Source: an uncultured Bartonella sp.
Lineage (GTDB): Bacteria; Pseudomonadota; Alphaproteobacteria; Rhizobiales; Rhizobiaceae
NCBI RefSeq assembly: GCF_945285465.1
Contig: NZ_CALYQK010000001.1
Coordinates: forward strand, 61,694-125,693
Reading direction: 5' to 3'
Length of the DNA: 64,000 bases
Below, in pieces: positions 48,967-57,827 of this stretch (position 1 is its first letter; every line of letters starts with the position of its first letter). Below the pieces are notes generated by a model, which was not told the DNA's origin, made no database searches, and worked only from the letters and a program-made list of their open reading frames with translations. Made by a program: the position numbers and the translations under genes.

Positions 48967-49449
48967 ATGGCTACAAAACCAACAAGTACCGTCAAAGAAA
49001 CTGGTATTAACAAAGATCTCATCCGCGATCTCGCCGAAATACTGAATAATACAAATTTGTCAGATATAGAAGTCGAACAAGGCGACTTGCGTATTCGCGT
49101 TTCGCGCAACCTAAGTGTGGGTACGCCCGTTCAAACTGTTTTTGCCCCGGCACAAGCGCAACCAGCGGCTGCACCATTGGCGGCTCCTGCCGAGCAGAAA
49201 AACGATGAGATAGCCAAAAATGCTGTTACCTCGCCTATGGTTGGCACCGCCTATTTGGCACCTGCCCCGGGAGCGCGCCCCTTTGTGGAAATCGGGCAAA
49301 AGGTTGCTGAAGGGCAAACGCTGATTATCATTGAAGCAATGAAAACAATGAACCAGATATCGTCACCGCGTGCGGGCACGGTCAAAGCTATTTTGGTTGA
49401 AGATGCGCAACCGGTAGAATTTGGTGAGCCACTTGTTGTTGTTGAATAA
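48967..49449 (+). CDS. accB: Acetyl-CoA carboxylase biotin carboxyl carrier protein
   Basis: AccB carries biotin for acetyl-CoA carboxylase. The N-terminal helix ([31 protein letters not shown]) is followed by an Ala/Pro/Gln linker and a biotinyl domain with the target lysine K126 in EAMKTMN. ATG 48967 (160 residues) has AGGAG 11 bases upstream; the track start at 48895 is too early. accC follows after 14 bases. Confidence 0.95.
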   Translation: MATKPTSTVKETGINKDLIRDLAEILNNTNLSDIEVEQGDLRIRVSRNLSVGTPVQTVFAPAQAQPAAAPLAAPAEQKNDEIAKNAVTSPMVGTAYLAPAPGARPFVEIGQKVAEGQTLIIIEAMKTMNQISSPRAGTVKAILVEDAQPVEFGEPLVVVE

Positions 49450-49463
49450 GACAGGATCGTGAA

Positions 49464-50819
49464 ATGTTTCAGAAAATCCTGATAGCCAATCGTGGTGAAA
49501 TCGCACTCAGGGTTCTGCGTGCTTGTAAAGAGCTCGGCATCAAAACTGTTGCTGTTCATTCAACTGCCGATGCCGATGCCATGCATGTAAGGCTCGCTGA
49601 CGAAAGTGTCTGTATTGGGCCGCCGCCTTCGCGTGATTCCTATCTCAATATTCAACAAATTGTTGCCGCATGCGAGATAACCGGTGCGGATGCCATTCAT
49701 CCCGGTTATGGTTTTCTTTCTGAAAATGCTAAATTTGCGGAAATTCTCGAAGCGCATGCTATAACATTTATCGGCCCGACTGCAGCCCATATTCGTATTA
49801 TGGGCGACAAAATCGAAGCAAAAAAGACTGCCAAACGTTTGGGAATACCAGTTGTCCCAGGTTCTGATGGGGGTGTAACCGACGATGATGAAGCTTATAA
49901 AGTTGCCGATAAAATCGGTTATCCGGTTATTATCAAGGCGTCATCGGGTGGTGGCGGACGCGGTATGAAGGTTGTTCGCTCCCCCGAAGAACTGCCAATC
50001 GCTCTAGATACTGCACGTAGCGAAGCCGCAGCTGCTTTTGGCGACGATTCTGTTTATATTGAAAAATATCTTGAAAACCCGCGCCATATCGAAGTTCAGG
50101 TAATGGGTGATGGAGCGGGTAACGCGATTCATCTGGGGGAACGGGACTGTTCTCTTCAACGACGCAACCAGAAAGTTTGGGAAGAAGCAAATTCGACGGT
50201 TCTTGATGATAAAGCCCGGCAAAAAATCGGTATGATTGTTGCCAATGCTTGCTCGGAATTAGGCTATCGCGGTGCTGGCACAATAGAATTCTTGTACGAG
50301 AATGGCGAATTTTATTTTATTGAAATGAATACGCGTCTTCAGGTTGAACATCCGGTCACCGAAGCGGTAACAGGCATTGACCTTGTCCATGAACAAATAC
50401 AGGTAGCAGCTGGTGAAGGACTGTCGGTTAAACAAAGTGATATTCGTTTTTCCGGTCATGCTATAGAGTGCCGTATAAATGCCGAGGATCCGATTAAATT
50501 TACGCCCTCACCCGGCTTGATTACCCATTTTCATACACCGGGCGGTTTGGGTGTGCGCGTTGATTCTGGTGTTTATTCCGGTTATCGGATACCACCTTAT
50601 TATGATAGTCTAATTGGTAAGCTGATAGTGCATGGTAGAACACGACGTGAATGCATGATGCGTTTAAGGCGTGCTCTTGATGAATTTGTTGTTGATGGAA
50701 TCAAGACCACACTTCCGCTTTTCCGTGATTTGATCGGCAACGAAGATATTGCCAAAGGCAATTACGACATTCATTGGCTGGAAAAATATCTAGCCAGCAA
50801 GTCGGCAACCAATAGCTGA
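49464..50819 (+). CDS. accC: Acetyl-CoA carboxylase, biotin carboxylase subunit
   Basis: AccC carboxylates biotin with ATP and bicarbonate. The biotin carboxylase N-terminal domain ([24 protein letters not shown]) and the ATP-grasp with glycine-rich loop [14 protein letters not shown] are followed by the catalytic block [16 protein letters not shown] and the C-terminal domain. At 451 residues it is full length. It lies between accB and aat. Confidence 0.97.
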   Translation: MFQKILIANRGEIALRVLRACKELGIKTVAVHSTADADAMHVRLADESVCIGPPPSRDSYLNIQQIVAACEITGADAIHPGYGFLSENAKFAEILEAHAITFIGPTAAHIRIMGDKIEAKKTAKRLGIPVVPGSDGGVTDDDEAYKVADKIGYPVIIKASSGGGGRGMKVVRSPEELPIALDTARSEAAAAFGDDSVYIEKYLENPRHIEVQVMGDGAGNAIHLGERDCSLQRRNQKVWEEANSTVLDDKARQKIGMIVANACSELGYRGAGTIEFLYENGEFYFIEMNTRLQVEHPVTEAVTGIDLVHEQIQVAAGEGLSVKQSDIRFSGHAIECRINAEDPIKFTPSPGLITHFHTPGGLGVRVDSGVYSGYRIPPYYDSLIGKLIVHGRTRRECMMRLRRALDEFVVDGIKTTLPLFRDLIGNEDIAKGNYDIHWLEKYLASKSATNS

Positions 50820-50824
50820 CAGCG

Positions 50825-51430
50825 TTGCCACAATCAAACATATATAATCTAGACCCTGCGCTTCTCCTTCAGGCTTATGCGCAGGGTATTTTCCCGATGT
50901 CAGAAGGGGCTGAAGACGCGGATATTTTTTGGGTTCGCCCGCAACGGCGCGGAATTATTCCATTAGACCAATTTCATATCCCCAAAAGTCTAAAAAAGCA
51001 TATGAAAAAACATCCGTTCAGAATTGCCATTGATAGCAATTTTGACGCAATTATTGCTGGTTGTGCAGAATCAAAACCGGGGCGCGAAACAACATGGATC
51101 AACCATTCCATTCGTAAAGCCTATGGCGAGCTTTTTAAAATGGGCTACTGTCATACTGTCGAGGCATGGCAAGGTAACGAACTTGTCGGCGGTTTATATG
51201 GACTGGCATTGGGCCAGGCTTTTTTTGGCGAAAGCATGTTTTCCCGTGTAACCAATGCTTCCAAAATCTGCCTTGTTAGCCTTGTTGACCATTTAAAAAA
51301 CCATCACTTTACACTTCTGGATACGCAATTCACAACGCCGCATCTTGAACATTTCGGTGCCATCGAAATATCACGAACAGATTATGAAAAGCGTCTTGAA
51401 AAGGCACTAAAAGGTCAAGCAACATTTTAA
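50825..51430 (+). CDS. aat: Leucyl/phenylalanyl-tRNA-protein transferase
   Basis: Aat adds Leu or Phe to N-terminal basic residues, marking proteins for the ClpS/ClpAP N-degron route. The family pattern LLLQAYAQGIFPMSEGAEDADIFWVRPQRRGIIPLD is clear, followed by WINHSIRKAYGELFKMGYCHTVEAW and LYGLALGQAFFGESMFS. The start must be a non-ATG codon: TTG 50825 gives 201 residues and includes the conserved N-terminal block, while the first ATG (50897) would cut it off. It begins 5 bases after accC. Confidence 0.9.
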   Translation: MPQSNIYNLDPALLLQAYAQGIFPMSEGAEDADIFWVRPQRRGIIPLDQFHIPKSLKKHMKKHPFRIAIDSNFDAIIAGCAESKPGRETTWINHSIRKAYGELFKMGYCHTVEAWQGNELVGGLYGLALGQAFFGESMFSRVTNASKICLVSLVDHLKNHHFTLLDTQFTTPHLEHFGAIEISRTDYEKRLEKALKGQATF

Positions 51431-51566
51431 AAATGCAAAAATTTCTCCGATAAACTTTGGAGAATTTTATATTTTTTGTCATTTTCGACAATGCAGCAAA
51501 AAAGATTGTAGTTTGATGATTTTTTTGTTTGCCTTTCGATAAGTTTATGCTAGGTGCAGTGCGGCT

Positions 51567-51642
<76 letters not shown>

Positions 51643-52018
51643 ATCTTTTCAATGAGTTAGAAGATAATCCCAACCAAATGAACCATAATTGGTTGGGGAA
51701 ATTATTTAGAGCGGTTTTTTCTGTGCCAATTTCTCGGTGAGAGAATTACTCTCTTCTCAAATTCTCAATTCACAATCTTCACCCACCCCCTCTACCTCTC
51801 CGGTGCCTGAAGAGGATCGAGCCCACTTGGCCAATGTCGATTTTTTGCTGTTTGCTGTGGATAACTGGCGGATTTCTTCCTATGCGTTTCAAAACGATAT
51901 GTATCGCTATGCCGCCATGAAACCCGCATGATCGCGCTGTGTCACGCCTTACCTGCACTGTACTTTCTTGGAAAAACCATCACTGTCTGGATAGTCGAAG
52001 TCAATCAGCTTCGGTGAT

Positions 52019-52141
52019 CGGATCGGTATTGACTCGTCTTGCCGATCCGGGGCGCCTGTCGCCTTCTCCCCCCTTCCGGCGGCAGGCGTCCTTTTAACTG
52101 AAACGGGGCTGCCGTGTTGGAACCACGACACCCCCTTTTTT
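52019..52141 (+). promoter_or_regulatory. Structured leader upstream of the autotransporter gene
   Basis: Three stems stand in series: CGGATCGG/CCGATCCG (52019-52049), CGCCTGTCGCC/GGCGGCAGGCG with one wobble (52053-52088), and a terminator-like hairpin ending in TTTTTT (52104-52141). The adhesin ATG follows at 52181. The series suggests a small RNA or an attenuator controlling the adhesin transcript. B. henselae is known to control the BadA adhesin through genus-specific small RNAs, but I cannot show homology. Confidence 0.5.
52104..52141 (+). terminator. Terminator-like hairpin 40 bases before the autotransporter start
   Basis: GGGG...CCCC and CGTG/CACG stems, with loop TTGGAAC, are followed by six T residues. 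Its place just upstream of an ORF on the same strand suggests attenuation or the end of a leader RNA. Confidence 0.6.
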
Positions 52142-52180
52142 GACCAACCCATGACCCTACAGACATAAAGATGATGTTAT

Positions 52181-53359
52181 ATGTATAAACCAGATTTCCT
52201 TATAAATACAGACGCCGGCAAGGCCGGTTTGATCCGCAGATCATCGTCACTGCTCGCAGGTAGTGCGGCATTGTTGTTCTTGTTCAACGCAGCCGCTTTT
52301 GCCGAAGGTGGCCAGCCTGGGCCTGATCCAATCAATGGTGTTTGTGTGATTAAGACACAAAAAGTCTACAATAAAGAAACGGGCGTTTTTGATGACAGCT
52401 TTTATTGGGGCACATCCACCACTGGTGAAAACCAAAGTGGCGACCAAACCTGTCAAAGCAAGAAGCTTCCCGATCTTCGTTTTCTTGACAAGCTATCAAA
52501 CTCCGGTGCCGGGGATGGCGAGATCAGCAACACGATCAAGGACCTCGAAAACAAGGTCAATGAGAAAAACAAGGAACAGGATGATCGTCTTGATGCGGGT
52601 GAGGCAAAGGACAAAGAACAGGACGGACGCCTTGATGGACATGACAAGGACATCGGCGACCTGAAAGACAAGGATAAAGAGCAGGACAACCGTCTGGATT
52701 CCGGCGATGTAAAAGACAAGGAACAAGACGGCCGTCTTGATGGTCATGACAAGGATATTGACCGCCTTGATCGTCTGAGCGTCAAATATGTCGCCGACGA
52801 AAACGGCAATCCGACCAATCATGTAATCCTGAGCGGCGATGGCACCGGCTCACCGGTACGCCTGAGCAATGTTGATCGCGGACGTGTGGACAGCGATGCC
52901 GTCAATGTCAGCCAACTGAAGGATACGGTCGGCCTGCTTGGCGGAGGTGCAAGTGTCAATGGCGACGGCAGCATCACAGGCCCGACCTATAATATCGGCG
53001 CCAACAGCTATCACACTGTCGGCGATGCCTTCACTGCCACCAATGACCGCATCGACATGCTGTCATGCGATACCGCCTATCAGATCAGTCGTCTTGACGG
53101 ACGGATTTCCGATGTGAAGAGCGAGGCGCGATCCGGCATTGCCGGAGCAAACGCCTTTGCAGCGCTTCGTTACAATGATTCTCCGGGTGCTGCTTCGCTT
53201 GCCATGGCCTTTGGCGGCTTCAAGTCACATCGCGCCATGGCGATCGGCGCCGGATACACAACCTCGGATGGCGTCTTCCGCGTCAATGCCGCTCTCAACC
53301 GGCCCTTCAATACCGGTGATATGGGCTGGAATGCCGGCATGAGCTGGACGTTTAACTGA
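52181..53359 (+). CDS. Short trimeric autotransporter adhesin (YadA/BadA type)
   Basis: This 392-residue surface protein has a signal region (hydrophobic residues 24-41, ending AAFAEGG), a small globular part with two cysteines (C55, C91), and a coiled-coil stalk of near-repeats at residues 128-198. A neck with the typical RVDSDAVNVSQLK motif follows, and a C-terminal YadA anchor domain (GANAFAALRYNDSPGAASLAMAFGGFKSHRAMAIGAGY) ends in SWTFN. Such proteins form homotrimers whose anchors make one outer-membrane barrel. It is very short beside BadA/Vomp adhesins and lacks a large head. Its stop overlaps the start of the IalB-like gene by one base. Confidence 0.88.
   Translation: MYKPDFLINTDAGKAGLIRRSSSLLAGSAALLFLFNAAAFAEGGQPGPDPINGVCVIKTQKVYNKETGVFDDSFYWGTSTTGENQSGDQTCQSKKLPDLRFLDKLSNSGAGDGEISNTIKDLENKVNEKNKEQDDRLDAGEAKDKEQDGRLDGHDKDIGDLKDKDKEQDNRLDSGDVKDKEQDGRLDGHDKDIDRLDRLSVKYVADENGNPTNHVILSGDGTGSPVRLSNVDRGRVDSDAVNVSQLKDTVGLLGGGASVNGDGSITGPTYNIGANSYHTVGDAFTATNDRIDMLSCDTAYQISRLDGRISDVKSEARSGIAGANAFAALRYNDSPGAASLAMAFGGFKSHRAMAIGAGYTTSDGVFRVNAALNRPFNTGDMGWNAGMSWTFN
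52562..52774 (+). repeat. Near-repeat stalk segment in the autotransporter gene
   Basis: Copies of KEQDxRLD and GHDKDI alternate with KDK linkers; a unit of about 105 bp recurs once plus partial copies. Hydrophobic residues at positions 137, 151, 158, 172, 186 and 193 all keep one heptad register. Confidence 0.8.
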
Positions 53360-54030
53360 TGATCAAAACAGTTAGTTTGACTTTCATCATCGCTCTCGGC
53401 CTGTCGCATAATGCGCAGGCCGCAGAGACCGTATCGCAATCAATTGCCATCAAGGAAAGCGTCAGACCTGCGTCAGGCTTCAAGCTGCCGCCGCTGACCA
53501 AGCTTTATGACAACGGCTTCATGCCGGAACCAGGTGACATCATCAACCTTGACCGGCCTTTCGGCAACTGGTCTCTCAAATGCGAGCTTCTGCTGTCACA
53601 GGACAGGCGCTTGTGCCGGACTGAACAGACAATGCGTTCCGGCTCCGACCAACTGACATGGCGGATTGTGCTGACAACGGACAATATTCCCTATGTCGTC
53701 ATCACCACCAATGCCGGTATTGATCTCTCCAGCGGGATCAGGATGGGCTTTTCGGCAATCGAGAAAACACTGCAATCTCCTGATGAAGTTGGTTGTACCG
53801 ACAAAGCCTGCTTTGCTGCTTTTCCGTTTATCGGCTTCGTCCAGGCGGCGATCCTCGGCTCTCAGGATGTGTGGTTTTCCTATCGAAAGGATGACCGTGA
53901 CGTGCATCTCATCAATTCGATGGCAGGCTTGAAAGAAGCCCTGCAAGCCTCCGCCACCAATCCATACGGGCAAGTCGATAAAGAAAAACCGCTGGAAGCA
54001 CAAAAGACGAAAAAGTCCGCAAGGAATTAA
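53359..54030 (+). CDS. Invasion-associated locus B (IalB) family protein
   Basis: This 223-residue exported protein has a signal peptide (MIKTVSLTFIIALGLSHNAQA) and the IalB-type domain, with DRPFGNWSLKCELLLSQDRRLCRTEQTM at the front and GCTDKACFAAFPF later. The paired cysteines are likely disulfides. IalB of Bartonella bacilliformis promotes red-cell entry; the biochemical role of the wider family is unknown. The ATG overlaps the autotransporter stop (TGATG), so the two are translationally coupled. The tail is lysine-rich (EAQKTKKSARN). A strong hairpin follows. Confidence 0.82.
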   Translation: MIKTVSLTFIIALGLSHNAQAAETVSQSIAIKESVRPASGFKLPPLTKLYDNGFMPEPGDIINLDRPFGNWSLKCELLLSQDRRLCRTEQTMRSGSDQLTWRIVLTTDNIPYVVITTNAGIDLSSGIRMGFSAIEKTLQSPDEVGCTDKACFAAFPFIGFVQAAILGSQDVWFSYRKDDRDVHLINSMAGLKEALQASATNPYGQVDKEKPLEAQKTKKSARN

Positions 54031-54042
54031 GATCACGCCAGA

Positions 54043-54082
54043 GATAAACCCGGCATAGCAATATGCCGGGCTTATCTTTATA
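54043..54082 (+). terminator. Strong hairpin terminating the adhesin-IalB unit
   Basis: A 9-bp perfect stem (CCCGGCATA / TATGCCGGG), extended by GATAA/TTATC, lies 13 bases after the IalB-like stop. The T tract is short, so it may also act as a 3'-end stabiliser. It is nearly symmetrical and may work on both strands. Confidence 0.75.
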
Positions 54083-54142
54083 TGGCGATTGTTTTATAAT
54101 CACAGTGCTGATCGACCTCTCTTATTTTTGGAGGATTCGTTT

Positions 54143-54247
54143 ATGCAAAAAATGGTGATTCAACAGTGCCCAATACAGATCGCAGGATTTTTAAATCCTA
54201 TAAAGTTTGAAATTACTGGCAATAAAGATCATAACATGAACGAATGA
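54143..54247 (+). CDS. Small ORF (34 aa) with strong ribosome site upstream of the AbiJ-like nuclease
   Basis: GGAGG stands 8 bases before an ATG that opens a 34-codon frame (MQKMVIQQCPIQIAGFLNPI...). The frame ends 49 bases before the nuclease start on the same strand. No family is recognised. It might be a regulatory leader peptide or a small partner of the nuclease. The ideal ribosome site is the main evidence. Confidence 0.45.
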   Translation: MQKMVIQQCPIQIAGFLNPIKFEITGNKDHNMNE

Positions 54248-54296
54248 GTCTCGTATATTAAAATAAATGGGTGTGAATATAATCGAAGGCACTCCA

Positions 54297-55280
54297 ATGA
54301 AATGGAAAACTAGAAGTATCAGGGAACTTGCGAAAATCATTTGTGGTGACACAGATTATTTTCGCTATCGTTCAAGCTCATACATCACTGAGTTCTTTCA
54401 AGATTGTGGCTTGGATTACGTTCATGATGGCACGACTCGCCAAGTTTGGGTAACAGAAAGGTTCAAACAAGTGCTGGCGCTACCCCAAACCGGCATTTCA
54501 ATCCCTTCCTATGCTTTTATCCAGATTATACGCGCTGTCCTTGACAAAGGAGATGCGCAAGAAGGAGACTGCGACGGAGAAAAAGCACTGACCGTTCTAA
54601 ATGCGGTACTGTCTCGCAAAGGTTGGGAAGCATACTTTGACGAGCATAATGTTGCTCAACTTCGTCATATTGGTACGAATACGGTCACCGAAATGGCTAA
54701 CCCTCATCGCCCGTTAACTCCAGATGAAATTCAAATCAGAGATAGGCTTTCCATATACATGGGAACTTGTTCCGAGGATGATCTGATTGAGGAAATTCTG
54801 CTGCCATTATTTCGGCAATTGGGTTTTCATCGGATTACAGCTTCTGGCCACAAAGACAAAGCGCTTGAATATGGTAAAGACATATGGATGAAATATTCTT
54901 TGCCAACCCTTCATGTCTTATATTTCGGTATACAAGCTAAGAAAGGAAAGCTTGATTCAGCAGGCATGAGCCGGAACGGCTCTAATAATATCGGCGAAAT
55001 TTATAATCAAGTAAGTATGATGCTCGGACACGAGATATTCGATCCAGAGCTCAATCGACGTGTTCTAGTTGATCACGCGTTTATCGTTGCCGGTGGTGAA
55101 ATAACGAAACAGGCAAGAAATTGGCTTGGTAACAAGCTAGATGCAGCAAAGCGCTCGCAGATCATGTTTATGGATAAAAATGATATTCTTGACCTATTTA
55201 TCGTCACAAAACTGCCATTACCCAAAGGACTAATTTCTGTGGAAAGGAACACAGATATTCTTGATGAGGTACCTTTTTAA
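54297..55280 (+). CDS. Probable AbiJ-NTD3 / PD-(D/E)xK nuclease-like protein
   Basis: The N-terminal 60 residues (SIRELAKIICGDTDYFRYRSSSYITEFFQDCGL) resemble the AbiJ N-terminal domain (NTD3 type) found on abortive-infection and other conflict proteins. From residue 160 the pattern EDDLIEEILLPLFRQLGFHRITASG, then GKDI (D195) and YFGIQAKKGK (Q213, K215) fits a Mrr-like PD-(D/E)xK nuclease with the QxK variant. A following helix-rich part includes QVSMMLGHEIF and AFIVAGGEITKQARNW. ATG 54297 (327 residues) has GAAGG at 7 bases, better than the track's 54267. The gene is AT-richer than the trb operon beside it. A defence role is inferred, not proven. Confidence 0.6.
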   Translation: MKWKTRSIRELAKIICGDTDYFRYRSSSYITEFFQDCGLDYVHDGTTRQVWVTERFKQVLALPQTGISIPSYAFIQIIRAVLDKGDAQEGDCDGEKALTVLNAVLSRKGWEAYFDEHNVAQLRHIGTNTVTEMANPHRPLTPDEIQIRDRLSIYMGTCSEDDLIEEILLPLFRQLGFHRITASGHKDKALEYGKDIWMKYSLPTLHVLYFGIQAKKGKLDSAGMSRNGSNNIGEIYNQVSMMLGHEIFDPELNRRVLVDHAFIVAGGEITKQARNWLGNKLDAAKRSQIMFMDKNDILDLFIVTKLPLPKGLISVERNTDILDEVPF

Positions 55281-55314
55281 ACGATTGGGCATCTGCGAGC
55301 TAAACAAAATAGCG

Positions 55315-55551
55315 TTATGGTGAAGCACCATTCAATCGTCGTTTTTTCGCCTCCCTGAAGGATCTGTCATTTGTGATGAAGTTTTCGAGCATTGGGGCGA
55401 TGAGGGATTGAGGTTCAACGCTCCTGCCGGGGTGATCGACTGAGAGGATTTCTGCATAAAGCTCAATGTCGCGGTAGAGGGCAGCGGAAAGCTGTACCCT
55501 CAAATTGACGGGCTTTTCCTCGGCCGGCAAGGTGATACGAAGTTTGCTCAT
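55315..55551 (-). CDS. DUF2274 domain protein of the trb operon
   Basis: This 78-residue protein (MSKLRITLPAEEKPVNLRVQLSAALYRDIELYAE) belongs to DUF2274, a small family usually placed right after trbI in conjugative operons. It has a ribbon-helix-helix-like beginning, so DNA binding is possible but unproven. GGAG lies upstream of the ATG. It is the last gene of the operon in this window. Confidence 0.85.
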   Translation of the reverse strand: MSKLRITLPAEEKPVNLRVQLSAALYRDIELYAEILSVDHPGRSVEPQSLIAPMLENFITNDRSFREAKKRRLNGASP

Positions 55552-55611
55552 GAATGTTCTCCATAAGGGCTTTCCGAAAAGTGTGAAGCGGTTTTCGGAT
55601 AAAAAGCCCGT

Positions 55612-56793
55612 TCAATTTAAGATGTACAGCGATGCATCGCTGTAAGGTTCAAGGACAATATCGCGTGTGATGATGACGCGGATCGGGAAGCCCGGCCGCA
55701 CGGTCAGTGTCGGCGCGATATTCAACTGCCGGTCAACGATCTTCTGTCCGGCATCGTTAAAGGTATCCTGCGCCCCGTTGCGGATGGCGCGGACAAGACG
55801 GTCATCGTCATCATCCATGGCCAGTTCCGAGCCGACGGACAAGAGCGTTGACAGGGCCGCGGCCTTGGTCAACTGCCACCAGTGATAATCAACCTTGTCC
55901 TGAACGCCTGCATAACCTGAAGCGTCAGCACCGGGCTGACGCTCAAGCACGATCGAACGGCCATTGGCGAAGATCAGCCGGTTCCAGACGAAGAGCACAC
56001 GCGACTGGCCGAAGGCGACGGCATTGTCATATTGACCGATGAGGCGCGTTCCCTGCGGGATAAGCAGAATGCGCCCTGTCGGGCTGTCATAAATGTTCTG
56101 TGTCACCTGCGCGGTGATCTGGCCCGGGAGATCAGAACGAATGCCGGTGAGGAGTGCCGCCGGAATGACCGAGCCTGCTTGCAGGATGTCGCGTGAGGCG
56201 GGTGCGGCAATCCGTTCGGACGAGACAGTTCTGGTGTCGCTTTTCGCGTCAAGGAATGCCTGTTGGCGTGACGCATGATCGTTGCCGCCCATCTGTGAGA
56301 CAGGTGTAAAGTCGGGCAACACAGGCAGTGATGTGTCACCGCCCGCATGACTGCTGCCGCTGTCCTTTGCCTTGGTCTGGCTTTCGGTAAAGAGCGTGGC
56401 GGTGCGGGCTGTCTCACCCTCCTGACGCAGCTTCTGTTTGAGTTCAGCTTCATAGGGATCAACCGTCGGCAAGGCTTCAACCGGCGCTGTCGTTGCAACC
56501 GGCTTATCGACCATGGCGGCCCCAAGATCGCCCGGCAATGGGTTCCCAAGAACCGGCCCAGTATAATCCTTTGGCAGAGCGCGCAGGCTATCCGGCAGAT
56601 TGCGGCCGTCGAGGGAATAGAGTTCAGCCGCCCGCCCGCCGTCATGGCGCGATTGAAAAGCATAGATCAGCGAACCGCCGATAACGGCACTGCCAAGCAC
56701 ACCGACACCGATGAGCATCTTTCTTGACAGGCGTTTCACCTGCGGCGGTGCGGCGTGCAGTTTCATGGAGGCGTTTTGTTCCTGCTTGCTCAT
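55612..56793 (-). CDS. trbI: Conjugal transfer protein TrbI (VirB10-like)
   Basis: TrbI spans the envelope as the VirB10-like core subunit linking inner and outer membrane. It has one inner-membrane segment (MLIGVGVLGSAVIGGSLIYAF), a long proline-rich periplasmic stretch, and a C-terminal beta-rich domain with IPAALLTGIRSDLPGQITAQVTQNIYDSPTGRILLIPQGTRLIGQYD. The start ATG 56793 (393 residues) overlaps the trbG stop as ATGA with GGAG upstream; the track's 56805 is rejected. Confidence 0.93.
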   Translation of the reverse strand: MSKQEQNASMKLHAAPPQVKRLSRKMLIGVGVLGSAVIGGSLIYAFQSRHDGGRAAELYSLDGRNLPDSLRALPKDYTGPVLGNPLPGDLGAAMVDKPVATTAPVEALPTVDPYEAELKQKLRQEGETARTATLFTESQTKAKDSGSSHAGGDTSLPVLPDFTPVSQMGGNDHASRQQAFLDAKSDTRTVSSERIAAPASRDILQAGSVIPAALLTGIRSDLPGQITAQVTQNIYDSPTGRILLIPQGTRLIGQYDNAVAFGQSRVLFVWNRLIFANGRSIVLERQPGADASGYAGVQDKVDYHWWQLTKAAALSTLLSVGSELAMDDDDDRLVRAIRNGAQDTFNDAGQKIVDRQLNIAPTLTVRPGFPIRVIITRDIVLEPYSDASLYILN

Positions 56794-57827
56794 TTCCGGC
56801 TCCATAATGACTTTCGTTGACCGTCACTGCGCTCGATGCGGACAGATTTCTGCTTCGCGTTGCGGCCGTCACCAAGCTTGAGCTCTGCAGCGGCAAACAG
56901 CGTATCGACAACCATATAATTGTCACGGACGCGATAGTTGACGAGTTCGGAGTCTTTGCCGTCAGGGGCGACGACGAATAGCGGCGGCATCTCGCCCTGG
57001 GCGATACCGCGCGGAAACTCGATGAACACCTGACGGCCGTCATCATAGGCGCGAACGGGCCGCCATGGTGCACGGTCGCCCTTGATGGCATAACGGAAGT
57101 TGAGCTTCGACACGTCCACATTGCCCGCCACGGGTTCAGCATTGCGTGCCCGGGCATTCTGCTGGCGCAGCGCAATGATCTGGTCTTGCGGATATTGCCA
57201 CATGACCGAGGCCATGTAGGTCTCATCCGTTGACCTGAGTTCCAGATGATAGGTGCGGCGATTGGTGTTGATGACAAGATTGGTGGTGAGATCGGCGCGC
57301 ACCGGCTTGACGAGGATATGGATCTGCCGGTTGTCACCGGCGCCGCTTTCCGTGTCGCCGATAATCCAGCGGACGGTATCTCCAGCGGCAACCGGCCCGT
57401 TGCCGACAAGTTCTTCGCCCGGCTGCAACGCAATATCCGTCACCTGCCCGACTGCCGAATAAACCTGATAGAGCGCACCCGCAGTATAGGGATAAACCTG
57501 CATGGAGTTAATGAAGCCGTCCTTGACCGGTTCCATGCGCGCCGTGCTGTTGGCCTTTTCGATGCGATCGGTCGGCTTTGATGTGTCCGGTTCCTTCCTT
57601 ATTGCCTTAATCGGCTTCAACTGCCCCGGTAGCGGCAGGGGCTTAGCGGTCTCGACAATTCTGACCGGTGCGGGCTTCTCCGGTGACAAGGCTGCCGGCA
57701 AGGGCATGTTGTCATAAGCGATCTCGGGCGGCCTGTTGTCGGCACAACCGGCAAGGACTGAGGTTGCACCAAGAAAAGCAATGACAAGTTTGGTATTTCC
57801 GGCTTTTGATGGAATAGAAGCGGTCAT
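56790..57827 (-). CDS. trbG: Conjugal transfer protein TrbG (VirB9-like)
   Basis: TrbG is the VirB9-like outer-membrane-associated subunit. A lipoprotein-like signal (VIAFLGATSVLAGCADN) precedes a proline-rich stretch and the beta-rich VirB9 domain (VYPYTAGALYQVYSAVGQVTDIALQPGEEL). The C-terminal part VNYRVRDNYMVVDTLFAAAELKLGD contacts TrbI. ATG 57827 (345 residues) has AGGAACTCGCAG before it and overlaps the trbF stop by 4 bases. The track's 57989 start lies inside trbF and is rejected. Confidence 0.93.
   Translation of the reverse strand: MTASIPSKAGNTKLVIAFLGATSVLAGCADNRPPEIAYDNMPLPAALSPEKPAPVRIVETAKPLPLPGQLKPIKAIRKEPDTSKPTDRIEKANSTARMEPVKDGFINSMQVYPYTAGALYQVYSAVGQVTDIALQPGEELVGNGPVAAGDTVRWIIGDTESGAGDNRQIHILVKPVRADLTTNLVINTNRRTYHLELRSTDETYMASVMWQYPQDQIIALRQQNARARNAEPVAGNVDVSKLNFRYAIKGDRAPWRPVRAYDDGRQVFIEFPRGIAQGEMPPLFVVAPDGKDSELVNYRVRDNYMVVDTLFAAAELKLGDGRNAKQKSVRIERSDGQRKSLWSRK

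Larger units (their letters stand above)
51643..52180. other. Transition region between tRNA-Thr and the autotransporter gene
   Basis: About 540 bases separate the tRNA from the adhesin gene. A perfect 9-bp stem (CCCAACCAA / TTGGTTGGG, 51669-51697) may end the tRNA transcript. The frame 51737-51931 (GTG start, peptide ending MYRYAAMKPA) matches nothing I recognise. The right part carries the structured leader annotated separately. Confidence 0.45.

Noticed and set aside
51737-51931. 64-residue plus-strand ORF after tRNA-Thr
   Set aside because: GTG start without a clear ribosome site and no family resemblance; could be a gene remnant, but I cannot support it.
51949-52152. 67-residue minus-strand ORF between tRNA-Thr and the adhesin gene
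   Set aside because: It lies across the three-hairpin leader, has no ribosome site, and its composition follows the stems; it is better read as a shadow of a structured RNA.
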